A stretch of 64,000 bases of DNA from Sphingomonas sanxanigenens DSM 19645 = NX02 (GCF_000512205.2 NZ_CP006644.1:5284501-5348500), one strand, 5' to 3'. Counted from the stretch's first letter, positions 34,901 to 44,021 are shown. Numbers and translations are program-made. The notes: a model not told the origin generated them from the sequence alone.

Positions 34901-35563
34901 ATGCAGCTTGTGGGTTGGATCGACGGGAGGGCGGGCGCCGATCGCGCCCTCGCTCCGTCGATTCTCCCGGGCATGCAAATCGCCGCGTTCGACGCCGGCA
35001 CCGCCGCGCGCGCCACCGGAGCGGCGGCGATCCTGCTTGCAGTCGATGCCGCCATGGCCCCCGCCCGCGCCGCGCTCGCCGCGACCATGGGCGAGGCACA
35101 CCATTGCCCGATCCTGGTGCTGACGCCGACCGAGCGGACCGAGCTCGAAATCGCGATGCTGCAGGGCGGCGCGGACAGCTGCGCGCCGATCACCGCGCCA
35201 CCCGCCTTGCTTGCCGCGCGCCTTGAAGCGATGTGGCGGCGGTGCGCCGATCCCGACCGGGAACTGGTCTGCGCCGACCTCCACATCGACCTGCTGTCGC
35301 GCGCGGCGCGGCGCGGGGGCAGCGCTATCGACCTGCTGCCGCGCGAATATGCCTTGCTCGTCCACCTCGCCCGGCTGCGCGGCACATCGGCGAGCCGGCG
35401 GCAATTGCTGTCGGCGGTATGGCACCGCCATTTCGACCCGGGCACCAATGTCGTCGCGGTGCATATGTCGCGTCTCCGCGCCAAGCTGGATCGCGGGTTC
35501 GCGCAGCCGCTGATCCATTGGCGCCGTGGGGAGGGCTATCGCCTTTCACCCGATCCGGATTGA
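34901..35563 (+). CDS. OmpR/PhoB-type winged-helix regulator with degenerate receiver domain
   Basis: A 220-residue regulator. The C-terminal part (about 120-218) is a winged-helix domain with DLLPREYALLVHLARLRG, SRRQLLSAVW, and VVAVHMSRLRAKL, ending HWRRGEGYRL. The N-terminal part keeps the receiver layout and a possible Asp49 but lacks the acidic pair at the start (MQLVGWIDGR) and the conserved Lys near residue 98 (APITAPP instead of TKP). It is probably not controlled by ordinary phosphorylation and no histidine kinase is adjacent. It lies 72 bp after the cupin-like gene and is probably its local regulator. The 203 bp after its stop hold no gene. Confidence 0.82.
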   Translation: MQLVGWIDGRAGADRALAPSILPGMQIAAFDAGTAARATGAAAILLAVDAAMAPARAALAATMGEAHHCPILVLTPTERTELEIAMLQGGADSCAPITAPPALLAARLEAMWRRCADPDRELVCADLHIDLLSRAARRGGSAIDLLPREYALLVHLARLRGTSASRRQLLSAVWHRHFDPGTNVVAVHMSRLRAKLDRGFAQPLIHWRRGEGYRLSPDPD

Positions 35564-35766
35564 GGCGCGTCCGCTGCCGTTCGACGAAGATCCACGCCGA
35601 AGAGCCGCCGATTCGGCCGGGCACCGTCCCGCCGACGCCGGCGACCGGCGCGTTGATGGACCAGGCCGCCGGTCCGCCCCACATTTTGGGACGCAGACCG
35701 ATCCGCTCCGGAGACGATCCGGCTTGACGACGCACCAGCCTGGCCCACCCGGTGCAGGCGCAGCGC

Positions 35767-36858
35767 TCAGGCCGGCATCACCCCGCCATCTCCGACTAGC
35801 AGCCGCGTTGCCCGCCCCTCGATCTCCGCGAACAGCGATGCCTCGGTCCCCGTCATCCACACCTGCCCGCCGCCATCGGCGAGCCGCGCGAACAGCGCGG
35901 CGCGGCGACGGGGATCGAGATGCGCGGCGACCTCGTCAAGCAGCAGCAGCGGCCGGCGGCCGATATCGGCGGCGACGAGATCGGCATGCGCAAGCACGAT
36001 GCCCAGCAGCAGCGCCTTCTGTTCCCCTGTCGAACAGAGCGCGGCAGGCTGAGCCTTGCCGCGATGCGTGACGGCAAGGTCGCTGCGGTGCGGGCCGTCC
36101 AGCGCGCGGCCGGCGGCGGCATCTCGCGCGCGGCCGGCCGCGAGCGCCGCGGCCAGATCGCCGCCGGGGGTCCATCCTTCGAGCGCCAGCCCCGCCCGCG
36201 CGAACGGTCCCTCGGGCTGCGCATCGAGCGCCGCGCCGAGCGCTTCGACCAGCGCGGCGCGCGCCTCGGCGATCTCGGCGCCATGCTCCGCCATCTGCGC
36301 CTCGAGCGCCTCGAGCCAGGTCGGGTCGGCAGGCCGCTCGTCGGCGAGCAGCTTGTTGCGCGATCGCATCGCCGCCTCGTAGCGGCTGGCATGATGCGCG
36401 TGGCGTGGGCGCAGCGCGAGCACCAGCCGGTCGAGGAAGCGCCGCCGCCCGCTCGCCGATTCGACGAACAGCCGGTCCATCGCCGGGGTCAGCCACACGA
36501 TCGACAGCCATTCTGAAAGCGTGGTCGCGGCCGCGGCCGCGCCGTTAACCCGAACCGCCCGGCGTTCCGGCGCTTGCGATGTCGTGCCGGTGCCGATGGT
36601 GATGCCGTCCCCGGCGGCACCGCCCGCGTCGACGAGCAGTGCCGACAAGGCGAAGCCGCCCGGCCCATCGCGCCGCGCCATATCCCCCAGCGGGGCCTGG
36701 CGCAGCCCGCGGCCGGGGGCGAGCAATGAGACCGCTTCGAGGATGTTGGTCTTGCCCGCGCCATTCTCTCCGGTGAGCACGACGAATCCGTCACCGGCCT
36801 CGATCGAGGCACCGGCATGATTGCGGAAGTCGGTGAGCGTCAGGCGCGCGAGCGGCAT
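35767..36858 (-). CDS. recF: DNA replication/repair protein RecF
   Basis: A 363-residue SMC-like ATPase that loads RecA at gaps. [20 protein letters not shown] is the N-terminus, the Walker A is [13 protein letters not shown], the signature [18 protein letters not shown], and Walker [38 protein letters not shown] is a classic RecF block. Start ATG at 36858. It is not next to dnaA/dnaN, and the strong terminator upstream (36890-36928) separates it from the TonB receptor, so its promoter lies in the 36859-36890 gap or in the terminator region. Confidence 0.95.
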   Translation of the reverse strand: MPLARLTLTDFRNHAGASIEAGDGFVVLTGENGAGKTNILEAVSLLAPGRGLRQAPLGDMARRDGPGGFALSALLVDAGGAAGDGITIGTGTTSQAPERRAVRVNGAAAAATTLSEWLSIVWLTPAMDRLFVESASGRRRFLDRLVLALRPRHAHHASRYEAAMRSRNKLLADERPADPTWLEALEAQMAEHGAEIAEARAALVEALGAALDAQPEGPFARAGLALEGWTPGGDLAAALAAGRARDAAAGRALDGPHRSDLAVTHRGKAQPAALCSTGEQKALLLGIVLAHADLVAADIGRRPLLLLDEVAAHLDPRRRAALFARLADGGGQVWMTGTEASLFAEIEGRATRLLVGDGGVMPA

Positions 36859-36889
36859 CGACCCCGCATAGGCGATTGCTTGCGCAACA

Positions 36890-36928
36890 TAAAGAAAGGC
36901 CCGCCGCTCCTTGCTGGAGCGACGGGCC
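36890..36928 (-). terminator. rho-independent terminator of the second TonB receptor
   Basis: On the minus strand GGCCCG-t-CGCTCC pairs with GGAGCG-g-CGGGCC around a 5-base loop (36898-36928), followed by TTTCTTTATG (36897 downwards). It begins 25 bp after the receptor stop. Confidence 0.85.
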
Positions 36929-36952
36929 GAACTTCGGGTCGATGTCAGTCGA

Positions 36953-39442
36953 TCAGTAAGCGACGACGATCGAACCCATGAAGGTGCGCGGCGAGCCGAT
37001 CTGGACGAAGGGCGCCGAGGTCGCGAGCAGGCCGCCGTCGAAACCGCCGACATACAACTCGTCGAACACGTTCGAGACGTTGAGCTGCAGGTAGGTCTTG
37101 TCGTTGAGGCCTACGAACTCAAGGTTCAGACGGGCATCGAGATCGACCAGCGTGTAGGCGGGCGCCCTGGCGCCGTACACGACGCTGCCACCAACGGTGA
37201 GAGGCAGGTTCTGGTCGTTGACGTAGCGCGGACCGGTACGCTTCGCTTGGACGCCGAGTTCGACCGGGCCGAGTGTTGCCTGGGCGCGGCCACCGAAGGT
37301 GTAGGTCGGAGCGCCCGACTCGCGCTTTCCTTCGGTCAGAGCGAAGGTCGGAACGCCGCCGACCGTACCGAGCTGAACATTGTCCTTGATCTCCGACTTC
37401 AGGTACGAACCGAAGGCATAGACTTGGAACTCGGGGATGATGCGGTACGAGATGCTGCCGTCGATCCCGTACTTATCGACCCGGCCGAGGTTCCGGTAAA
37501 TGGTCCGATCGATCTCGGGATCATAGGCCGACGCCAGACGATCCGTGTATTTCGTATACCACAGCGAAACTTGGGCGACGAGGCCGTTCGACCGATAGCG
37601 AGCGCCCAAATCGAAGTTGTCGGTGGTCTCAGGCGACGGATCGGAACCTTCAGTGCCCGGCGCGAAGAAGAAGGAGTTGTACAGGTTATCCGTGCCCGGA
37701 ACCTGAATGCCCTTCGAGTAATTCGCAAACGCGCTGATCGCAGGCGTGAAGTTATAGGTCAGGCCGACGTTCGGCAGCAGCTTGTCATATTTGAAAGTAC
37801 GACGCTGCGGACCCTGGATCGCCGGATTGGCGTTGGCATAGGCGGTTTCTGCAGCGGTGTTGCTGCCGAAGCAGTTCAGCGTGCCATTCGCTTCCTTGGT
37901 GAAGCAATAGTTGTTCAGCTCACGCTTGAAGAACGGCGCACGCAGACCCGCGTTCACGACCAACGCCTCGTCGAGGAACTCACCGCGATACTCACCGGCA
38001 ACCTGATGCAGGATAGCATAGGAGAGACGATCACGCTTCTGCAGCACGTTACCGCTGCCATCGACGATCGGAACATTCACCGAGAACACATCGAACGGTT
38101 CACCGTTGATGTCGAGGAAACCGGCCTGACCGGTCTGGCGGTGACGCGCGCGGTCGTACGAATAAGCGAGACGAACGGTGTGATGTTCGTTGATGTCGTA
38201 GCGCAGCGACGAGATCAGGCCATAACGGTGCGTCTGGGTCTGGCTCGGCGAGAGCACGCGCACGGTGTCGAGCACGTCGCCGTCACCGTTCAGGTCGGCA
38301 CCGGCGAAGAACTGAGTCGCAGACGACGAAGCGGCGCCGATATAGCCGGTCGAGGGAACGCCACCGATGGTGGTGCGACCTTCCGACGCGATCAGCGTTC
38401 CGCCGCCATTGGCCTTCACGTACTGGTAGCTCGGATCGACCGTGAGGACGAGACCGTCGCTCAGCGTGAAACGCGAAGCGCCACGGATGTTGCCGGTGTT
38501 GGACGGATTGTAGCGCTCGTCGAAGCTTGAACCGCAGCTGTTCGGCGAGTCGACGGCGCCAGCCCGCGGTTCGTCGGTTGTGCAGCGCTCGATCGTGTAG
38601 AAGCGCTCGTCCTTGGTCTGTGGGAAACCGCCGGGAACGGCACGGTCGTTACGAAGCCCGATCGAACCGAAGAAGTTGTTGCGATTCTGGTTGTAGTGAC
38701 CGGCGACCGAGATGAAGTCGCCGTTCGCGCCGAGCGGCTGATAAACGCGGGCGTTGTACTGCTGCTTATCGATGCGGCCGCGGTTGTTGTAGACCGTGTC
38801 GTTCTCGGCGTGGCTGGCCGCGAAGAAAGCGCGGGTGCCCCACGGGCCGATCTCGCCTGTATCGACAGCGCCGAAGATGCGGAAGAAGCCATATTCACCG
38901 GCCGAACCGGAGAACATCGCGCCCAAATCCTCGTTCGGCAGACGCGTGCGGTAGTTGACGGTCGAACCCGAAGCGGCCGCGGTCGGGCTGTCGACGTCGG
39001 TGGTGCCGAGGTTGACATTGACCTGCGAGATCAGTTCGGGATCGAGTTGCTGGTTCGAATAGAGCGCATAGCCGCCCGAGTCGTTCAGCGGAACGCCGTC
39101 GAAGGTCTGGCTGATGCGCGTATCGTCGAAACCGCGAATGGTGAGCGTACCGCCGGCCGAACCGAATGGGTCGTTGTTCTGAAACGACACGCCGGGGAGC
39201 TGGTTGATGATGTCGTTGATCGTCTGGCCGGGCGCCTGGCGACCGATGAATTCCTGGTCGAGGACCGCCTTCGCCTTAGAGGTCTCCGGCAGGATCACGC
39301 CGCCGACGCCGTTGTCAGAACGGCCGGCGGTGACGACGATGTCTTCGCCTTCGAAATCGATCGAGCCGGTCGACTGCGCAAACGCGGCGCCCGGAATCAT
39401 GAGCGCGGCAAAAGCCACGCCGAACAGATATTGCTTCTTCAT
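36953..39442 (-). CDS. TonB-dependent outer-membrane receptor
   Basis: An 829-residue receptor. Signal peptide [23 protein letters not shown]; TonB box [10 protein letters not shown]; plug domain with [20 protein letters not shown] and [20 protein letters not shown]; barrel ending [12 protein letters not shown]. It resembles the Fe-siderophore/vitamin-type receptors with an SGSTVNYRT plug motif. Codon choice is more even in GC at third positions than the neighbouring genes, in keeping with high expression. It has its own promoter region and terminator and no partner gene; the ligand is unknown. Confidence 0.95.
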   Translation of the reverse strand: MKKQYLFGVAFAALMIPGAAFAQSTGSIDFEGEDIVVTAGRSDNGVGGVILPETSKAKAVLDQEFIGRQAPGQTINDIINQLPGVSFQNNDPFGSAGGTLTIRGFDDTRISQTFDGVPLNDSGGYALYSNQQLDPELISQVNVNLGTTDVDSPTAAASGSTVNYRTRLPNEDLGAMFSGSAGEYGFFRIFGAVDTGEIGPWGTRAFFAASHAENDTVYNNRGRIDKQQYNARVYQPLGANGDFISVAGHYNQNRNNFFGSIGLRNDRAVPGGFPQTKDERFYTIERCTTDEPRAGAVDSPNSCGSSFDERYNPSNTGNIRGASRFTLSDGLVLTVDPSYQYVKANGGGTLIASEGRTTIGGVPSTGYIGAASSSATQFFAGADLNGDGDVLDTVRVLSPSQTQTHRYGLISSLRYDINEHHTVRLAYSYDRARHRQTGQAGFLDINGEPFDVFSVNVPIVDGSGNVLQKRDRLSYAILHQVAGEYRGEFLDEALVVNAGLRAPFFKRELNNYCFTKEANGTLNCFGSNTAAETAYANANPAIQGPQRRTFKYDKLLPNVGLTYNFTPAISAFANYSKGIQVPGTDNLYNSFFFAPGTEGSDPSPETTDNFDLGARYRSNGLVAQVSLWYTKYTDRLASAYDPEIDRTIYRNLGRVDKYGIDGSISYRIIPEFQVYAFGSYLKSEIKDNVQLGTVGGVPTFALTEGKRESGAPTYTFGGRAQATLGPVELGVQAKRTGPRYVNDQNLPLTVGGSVVYGARAPAYTLVDLDARLNLEFVGLNDKTYLQLNVSNVFDELYVGGFDGGLLATSAPFVQIGSPRTFMGSIVVAY

Positions 39443-39519
39443 GTGTGTTCCCCTTGCCGAACCCCCAACACAGGTTCGCTCCAGCGGCGCCGTGCGCCGT
39501 CCCGTGGCCCTGTGGTCGC

Positions 39520-39525
39520 ATTATA
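39520..39525 (-). promoter_or_regulatory. -10 candidate ahead of the TonB receptor
   Basis: A perfect TATAAT on the minus strand, 78 bp before the receptor ATG, in an otherwise GC-rich gap; a matching -35 is not clear. A second TATAAT on the same strand lies at 39575-39580. Confidence 0.4.
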
Positions 39526-39582
39526 TTGCGGTTGCGTGACACGGAAGTGCCCGCGGGGCGGCAAGGGGCAGTCAATTATAGT

Positions 39583-39602
39583 GCGTTGCAAAAAGGCAAC
39601 GC
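39583..39602. repeat. 7-bp inverted repeat upstream of the TonB receptor
   Basis: GCGTTGC-aaaaag-GCAACGC is a perfect inverted repeat next to the TATAAT at 39575-39580 on the minus strand. It could be an operator for the TonB receptor gene or a terminator for transcripts coming from the small membrane protein gene; on the minus strand no T-tract follows, which favours the operator reading. Confidence 0.5.
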
Positions 39603-39625
39603 ATATGCCGAATGAAACCTATTCT

Positions 39626-39643
39626 CCCCCCCTCGAGCGGGGG
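39626..39643 (-). terminator. hairpin after the small membrane protein gene
   Basis: CCCCC and GGGGG arms flank TCGAGC, 26 bp past the stop of the 73-residue gene. Only modest T content follows on the minus strand. Confidence 0.45.
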
Positions 39644-39668
39644 TCGCTCAACTTGCGCGGATGATTGA

Positions 39669-39890
39669 TTATTTGTGGCGGCCGCGCCGGGTATAGAGCA
39701 GCGCGGCGAGCAGCGCGGCCGATCCTACGCCGATACCGATGCCGATCTGGGTGTTGCTGATGCCGGCGAGCCGGCGTTTTTCCGCCGCCTTCGCCAAGCG
39801 CGCTTCCTCCACCGCCTCGGCCGCGAGCGGCGGCACGCCTTCGTCGCTGGTCGCGGCGTTGACGGGAAGATCTGTCTTGCTGTCGGTCAC
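39669..39890 (-). CDS. small single-pass membrane protein of unknown function
   Basis: A 73-residue protein. The N-terminal 45 residues are charged and Ala/Glu-rich (PPLAAEAVEEARLAKAAEKR), followed by one membrane segment (IGIGIGVGSAALLAALLYT) and a basic end RRGRHK, giving an N-out or N-in single-pass topology. GTG at 39890 is the likely start as GGAGAG lies 8 bases upstream; an in-frame ATG at 39920 would add ten residues. No family was recognised. Confidence 0.6.
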   Translation of the reverse strand: MTDSKTDLPVNAATSDEGVPPLAAEAVEEARLAKAAEKRRLAGISNTQIGIGIGVGSAALLAALLYTRRGRHK

Positions 39891-39967
39891 GGTCGAAACT
39901 CTCCAATAACGATGATTCAATGCGGATCGTTACGCTTCCAATGCCTGATCGTCCGCGCGGTTCCGCT

Positions 39968-40630
39968 TCAGGCGGCGATCCGGAACCGCAGCAGCCGGTC
40001 CGAAAGCGGAACCAGCGCTTCGGCGGCGGGGCCGACCGCCCGGATGATCTCCGGATGGCCGGCATCGAGCCCGCCGGTGAGCGCACCGAAGGCAGGCAGT
40101 ATCAGTTTTCCCGATGTGGCGACGAAGCAGCGCCGCGAGACATGGCGCCCGCGCAGGCTGATGCGGAACTTGGGATGAAAATGGCCCGAAAGCTCCGGGC
40201 GTGCCTCGCCCGGCTGCGCTTCATGGCGCAGCAGCAGGCCATCGACCTCCGCCTCCGTCAGGACCGTGCCGCCCAGCGCCGCGTCGATCCCCGGATCATG
40301 ATTGCCGGTGATCCACGTCCAACGCGTGGCCGCGGTCAGCGCGCGCAAATGCTCCCGCGCGACATCGTCGAGTCGCGCACAACCGGCGGAATCGTGAAAA
40401 CTGTCACCCAGGCACCAGATCTCGCGGGCGCCGGTCGACTCCGCCAGCGCGCGCAATTCGGTCAACGTCGCGACGCTGTCATAGGGCGGCAGCATCTGCC
40501 CGAAGCGGGCGAACCAGCTCGCCTTTTCGAGGTGCAGATCGGCGACGAGCAGCGCCTGCCTTGCCGGCCACCACAAGGCGCCCTGGCGAAGGGCCGCGAA
40601 GGCGTGTCCGGCGAACGAAAAGGGAACCAT
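39968..40630 (-). CDS. pdeM: ligase-associated DNA damage response endonuclease PdeM
   Basis: A 220-residue calcineurin-like metallophosphoesterase. The metal-binding motifs are VADLHLEK (DxH), CLGDSFHD (GD), TWITGNHDPG (GNHD) and ELSGHFHPKF (GHxH). LWWPARQALLVADLHLEKASW is the PdeM pattern. The family usually sits with an ATP-dependent ligase, an Lhr-like helicase and a beta-CASP exonuclease; none is seen here. Start ATG at 40630; no clear ribosome-binding site, and longer in-frame starts exist up to 40681. Confidence 0.88.
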   Translation of the reverse strand: MVPFSFAGHAFAALRQGALWWPARQALLVADLHLEKASWFARFGQMLPPYDSVATLTELRALAESTGAREIWCLGDSFHDSAGCARLDDVAREHLRALTAATRWTWITGNHDPGIDAALGGTVLTEAEVDGLLLRHEAQPGEARPELSGHFHPKFRISLRGRHVSRRCFVATSGKLILPAFGALTGGLDAGHPEIIRAVGPAAEALVPLSDRLLRFRIAA

Positions 40631-40696
40631 GACGTGTCTATAACCGGATGCGGACTCGCTCGTCGAGGGGGTTGCGATCACACCCCGCCACGTCGA

Positions 40697-41386
40697 TCAG
40701 CGCGCTTTCACAAGCGCTGCGTTCAGCCCCACCCAGTCCGCGAGTTCCGCGAAGCTGCCGACGATATGGTGCGCGCCCAGCGCTGAGAGGCGTTCGCGGT
40801 GGCCGACGCCGCAATGCGTGCCCGCACACAGCCCGACCACCTCGGCACCCGATGCGACCGCGCCGGTAACGCCTACCGGCGAATCCTCGACGATGACGGT
40901 GCGGCCGATGTCGACGCCGATCGCCGCCGCGGCATGAAGATAGACGTCGGGCGCGGGCTTGCCGCGCGTCACATGCTCGCGCCCGCTATAGATATGCGGC
41001 GCGAACATCGATCGCAGACCGAGATGGTCGAGATGCGTCGTGATCCAGCGCGTGCTGCTGGACGACGCGATCGCCTTCGGCAGATCGGCGGGCAGCGAAC
41101 GGATGAAGTCGATCGCCCCCGTCACCGCGACGATTCCCTCGGCCAGCACGCGCGCATCCTCTTCTGCGCGCAACGCATGGAATTCCTCGGGCACCGGCGC
41201 GCCGCGCCAGTCGGCGATGGCGTCGAGGAAATCCTTGCCCGCCAGCCCCATGAAGCGCGCCGCCGCCTCTTCCGGCGTGATCGGGTGGCCAAGCCGGGTC
41301 AGCACGTCCGCCAGATGCGCGGTGCCGACGAACTCGCTGTCGACGAGCACGCCGTCGAAATCGAAGATGATGCCTTCGAAGCGCAT
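40697..41386 (-). CDS. HAD-IA family hydrolase (phosphatase/phosphoglucomutase-like)
   Basis: A 229-residue HAD protein. GIIFDFDGVLVDSE is motif I with the nucleophile Asp, AIASSSS motif II, and GKPAPDVYLHAAAAIGVD with VIVEDSPVGVTGA motifs III and IV. The small helical cap between motifs I and II matches the beta-phosphoglucomutase/phosphatase group. The substrate is unknown. AAAGGA lies six bases before the ATG at 41386. It follows the YggS gene by 13 bp. Confidence 0.9.
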   Translation of the reverse strand: MRFEGIIFDFDGVLVDSEFVGTAHLADVLTRLGHPITPEEAAARFMGLAGKDFLDAIADWRGAPVPEEFHALRAEEDARVLAEGIVAVTGAIDFIRSLPADLPKAIASSSSTRWITTHLDHLGLRSMFAPHIYSGREHVTRGKPAPDVYLHAAAAIGVDIGRTVIVEDSPVGVTGAVASGAEVVGLCAGTHCGVGHRERLSALGAHHIVGSFAELADWVGLNAALVKAR

Positions 41387-41399
41387 GTCGATCCTTTCC

Positions 41400-42065
41400 T
41401 CAGCGCGCGCCGAACAGCGCGGTCCCGACGCGGACATGCGTCGCGCCGATCATCACCGCCGTCTCGAAATCGCCCGACATGCCCATGCTGAGCCCTGCAA
41501 GGCCGTGCGCGCGGGCAAGCTTGGCGAGCAGCGCGAAATACGGTGCCGCCTCGGTATCGGCGGGCGGTACCGCCATCAGCCCCGCGATCGCCAGCCCCTG
41601 ATCGGCGGCGCGCGCCAGCAGGCCGGGGACATCCGCAATGGCGCAGCCCCCCTTCTGCTCTTCCTCGCCGATATTCACCTGCACGAACAGCTGCGGCATC
41701 GCCGTGCCCGCCGCCGCGAGTTTGCCCAGCGCATCGATGAGCGAAGGCCGATCGACCGAATGGATCGCGTCGAACAGCGCGACCGCGTCCGCCGCCTTGT
41801 TGGATTGAAGCTGGCCGACGAGATGCAGTTCGATATCGGGGGTCGCGGCCTTGAGCGCCGGCCACTTGCCCTGCGCCTCCTGCACCCGGTTCTCGCCGAA
41901 GCGCCGATGCCCGGCGTCGATCAGCGGCTGGATCGCCGCGGCTTCATGCGTCTTCGAAATGGCGATCAGCGCCACGTCGGCGGGATCGCGTTTCGCCAGG
42001 CGCGCGGCGCGGGCGATGGCGGTCGTCACCTCGGACAACCGCGATGCGGCTTCGGTTTCGGTCAT
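41400..42065 (-). CDS. YggS family pyridoxal phosphate homeostasis protein
   Basis: A 221-residue PLP-binding single-domain protein without enzyme activity, needed for vitamin B6 and amino acid balance. LIAISKTHEAAAIQPLIDAG has the PLP-binding Lys; FGENRVQEAQGKW, HLVGQLQSNK, VQVNIGEEEQKGG and MSGDFETAVMIGATHVRVG are the family blocks. The start is the ATG at 42065, 22 bp from the divergent ThiE-like gene. Confidence 0.93.
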   Translation of the reverse strand: MTETEAASRLSEVTTAIARAARLAKRDPADVALIAISKTHEAAAIQPLIDAGHRRFGENRVQEAQGKWPALKAATPDIELHLVGQLQSNKAADAVALFDAIHSVDRPSLIDALGKLAAAGTAMPQLFVQVNIGEEEQKGGCAIADVPGLLARAADQGLAIAGLMAVPPADTEAAPYFALLAKLARAHGLAGLSMGMSGDFETAVMIGATHVRVGTALFGAR

Positions 42066-42087
42066 GCGCGCTGCTATAGGCAGGCCG

Positions 42088-42663
42088 ATGCCGCACCGCC
42101 ACCGCCGATCGGCGCCCACCCTGCCCCGTCTCTGGCTGATGACCGACGAGCGTGCCGGCGAGGCGCTTTGGATGGCGCTGGAGCGGATGCCGCGCGGCAC
42201 CGGTGTGATCTTCCGCCACCATGCGACACCCCCGACCGAGCGGCGGGCGTTGTTCGACCGCGTCCGCGCCATCGCGCGCCGGCGCGGACTGATGCTGATT
42301 CTGGCGGGTCGCGCCGAGCAGGCGATCGGCTGGCGCGCCGATGGCGTCCACGGCCGCGCACGAAACGCCGCGGGCATGCGGCTCGTTCGCACCGCGCCCG
42401 TGCACAGCGCGCGGGAGATCGCGCGTGCATCGCGAATCCGCGCCGACCTGCTGCTGCTCTCTCCGGTCTTCCCCACCCGCTCGCATATCGGCGCCCAGCC
42501 ACTCGGACGCTGGCGATTCGCGGCGCTGGCGGCACGCACGCGCATCCCGATCGTGGCGCTGGGGGGTATGGATGCCAGACGCGCGCGCCGCATGGCCGCG
42601 CTCGGCGCCTATGGCTGGGCCGCGATCGACGCCCTCACGGCGCCGGGGCGGATCAGAACTTGA
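42088..42663 (+). CDS. thiamine phosphate synthase family protein (ThiE/TenI-like)
   Basis: A 191-residue TIM-barrel protein. LWLMTDERAG matches the N-terminal strand, ADGVHGRAR the central one, LLLSPVFPTRSHIGAQPLG the ThiE signature SPVFPT, and PIVALGGMDARRARRM the phosphate-binding GG. It could couple the pyrimidine and thiazole parts of thiamine, or be a TenI-like relative; key residues around the pyrophosphate are only partly kept (start RHRR...). Its last 11 bp overlap the convergent beta-barrel gene. Confidence 0.8.
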   Translation: MPHRHRRSAPTLPRLWLMTDERAGEALWMALERMPRGTGVIFRHHATPPTERRALFDRVRAIARRRGLMLILAGRAEQAIGWRADGVHGRARNAAGMRLVRTAPVHSAREIARASRIRADLLLLSPVFPTRSHIGAQPLGRWRFAALAARTRIPIVALGGMDARRARRMAALGAYGWAAIDALTAPGRIRT

Positions 42664-43390
42664 AGGCGGTGCCGATATAGACCGCCTGGCTGTCTCGACG
42701 GTCATCGGCCGTCGGCAGCAAGCGATCCCGGTCGGTGCGATAGCGCAGGCCGGCGGTGACATCGAGGTTGCGGGTCAGCGAATAGCTGGTGCCCAGATCG
42801 ACCGAATAGGATTCAGGCGCGGCAACCAGCGCCGGCTGGCCGGCGGTCGGACGATCCGCACCGGCCTGGACGCGTGCCGAGAATTTCTTGCCGGTATAGC
42901 TGACACCGACATCGACCGTTTCACGGCCGCCGGGCATCAGGCCGGTATCGACGCGCGACACGTCACCCGACAGCGCGAAACGCTTCCAGCCCACCGCGAC
43001 GCCCAGATTATAGGCGATCGGCGTGATGCTGACCGAGGTCGGCGCAGCGATCGCGATCTTCTCCGCATCGGCGCGGCTGACACTGGAGCGCGCACGCACC
43101 GCCACCGTCACCGGGCGGCTGCGGCCGTCCGCGGCGGAGGCCGGCGTGAAGCGGAAGCCATTGCTCGTCATTCCGGCGCGGGCGAAGCTGGCGGCGAGCC
43201 GCGGATCGGCGGAAGCGGGTGTGAAGGAGCCGATTCCACCGCGTACGTTCAACGACACCGGTTTCTTCGACGCATATTTTGCAGGGGCGTCCTCGGCCGC
43301 AAGCGCCGGGTACAGGGCAATGACGGCCACGGCCATCGCCGCTCCGATCCATCCCGCCCTCTTGCGACTCGCGCCAACCACTTTGTTCAT
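42653..43390 (-). CDS. outer-membrane beta-barrel-like protein of unknown function
   Basis: A 245-residue secreted protein. The signal peptide is KRAGWIGAAMAVAVIALYPALAAE. The rest has alternating short strands (NLGVAVGWKRFALSGDVSR, TVDVGVSYTGKKFSARVQAG, DLGTSYSLTRNLDVTAGLRY) and ends AVYIGTAFKF with a terminal Phe, the typical C-terminal outer-membrane signal. This predicts a small barrel. AAGGGG touches the ATG at 43390, so a GTG nine bases further (43381) may be the real start. No named family. Confidence 0.75.
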   Translation of the reverse strand: MNKVVGASRKRAGWIGAAMAVAVIALYPALAAEDAPAKYASKKPVSLNVRGGIGSFTPASADPRLAASFARAGMTSNGFRFTPASAADGRSRPVTVAVRARSSVSRADAEKIAIAAPTSVSITPIAYNLGVAVGWKRFALSGDVSRVDTGLMPGGRETVDVGVSYTGKKFSARVQAGADRPTAGQPALVAAPESYSVDLGTSYSLTRNLDVTAGLRYRTDRDRLLPTADDRRDSQAVYIGTAFKF

Positions 43391-43571
43391 CCCCTTCAAA
43401 CGAGGGATTAGCACGGTTTATCCGCGAGATGCCACCGTCCCCCGACGTTTCGCGAAGGGCTGTGACATGATATCCACATCCGCGCCAGTCCCAAAATGCC
43501 CGCATCGCTTGCGGGCGCCGCGGGACCATCTATAGATGGCGCGCGTAACCGTTATTCCAAGGACCACCCGC

Positions 43572-44003
43572 ATGAACCGACCTGCCCGCTTCGCGATCGC
43601 GATCGCCCTGATCTCGACGCTTGCCGCGTGCGGCGGCAAGGAGCGGCCGACTGCGGATCTTGCCGCGTCCAAGGTCACGACGATCGGCGTCAATTCCTAT
43701 CTTTGGCGTGCGACGCTCGACGCGCTCTCGTTCATGCCGCTGGTCAATGCGGATTCGAACGGCGGCGTTGTGGTGACCGACTGGTATGTGAATCCCAACA
43801 CGCCCACCGAGCGGATGAAGCTTACCGTGTCGATCCTCGACCAGGATCTCCGCGCGGACGCGGTGCGCGTCGCGGCCTCGCGGCAGCTCAACCAGAACGG
43901 TGCCTGGGTGGATGCGCCGGTGCAGGCGGCCACGGTCCAGAAGCTTGAGGAAATCATCCTCACCAAGGCGCGCGACCTGCGGCGCAGCGCCTATTCCGGC
44001 TAA
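43572..44003 (+). CDS. DUF3576 domain lipoprotein
   Basis: A 143-residue lipoprotein with lipobox LISTLAACGG; the Cys is near residue 20. The domain (VTTIGVNSYLWRATLDALSF, GGVVVTDWYVNPNTPTERMK) is DUF3576, which in alphaproteobacteria lies directly before leuS. It is exported and anchored, probably to the outer membrane. Function is not known; its fixed place before leuS-lptE hints at envelope biogenesis. ATG at 43572. It ends 18 bp before leuS. Confidence 0.9.
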   Translation: MNRPARFAIAIALISTLAACGGKERPTADLAASKVTTIGVNSYLWRATLDALSFMPLVNADSNGGVVVTDWYVNPNTPTERMKLTVSILDQDLRADAVRVAASRQLNQNGAWVDAPVQAATVQKLEEIILTKARDLRRSAYSG

Positions 44004-44021
44004 GAAAAGGGTTCCATTACA

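Noticed and set aside
35656-35727. A 23-codon ATG frame in the gap after the winged-helix regulator.
   Set aside because: No ribosome-binding site and no conserved feature; the 203-bp gap holds nothing else recognised.
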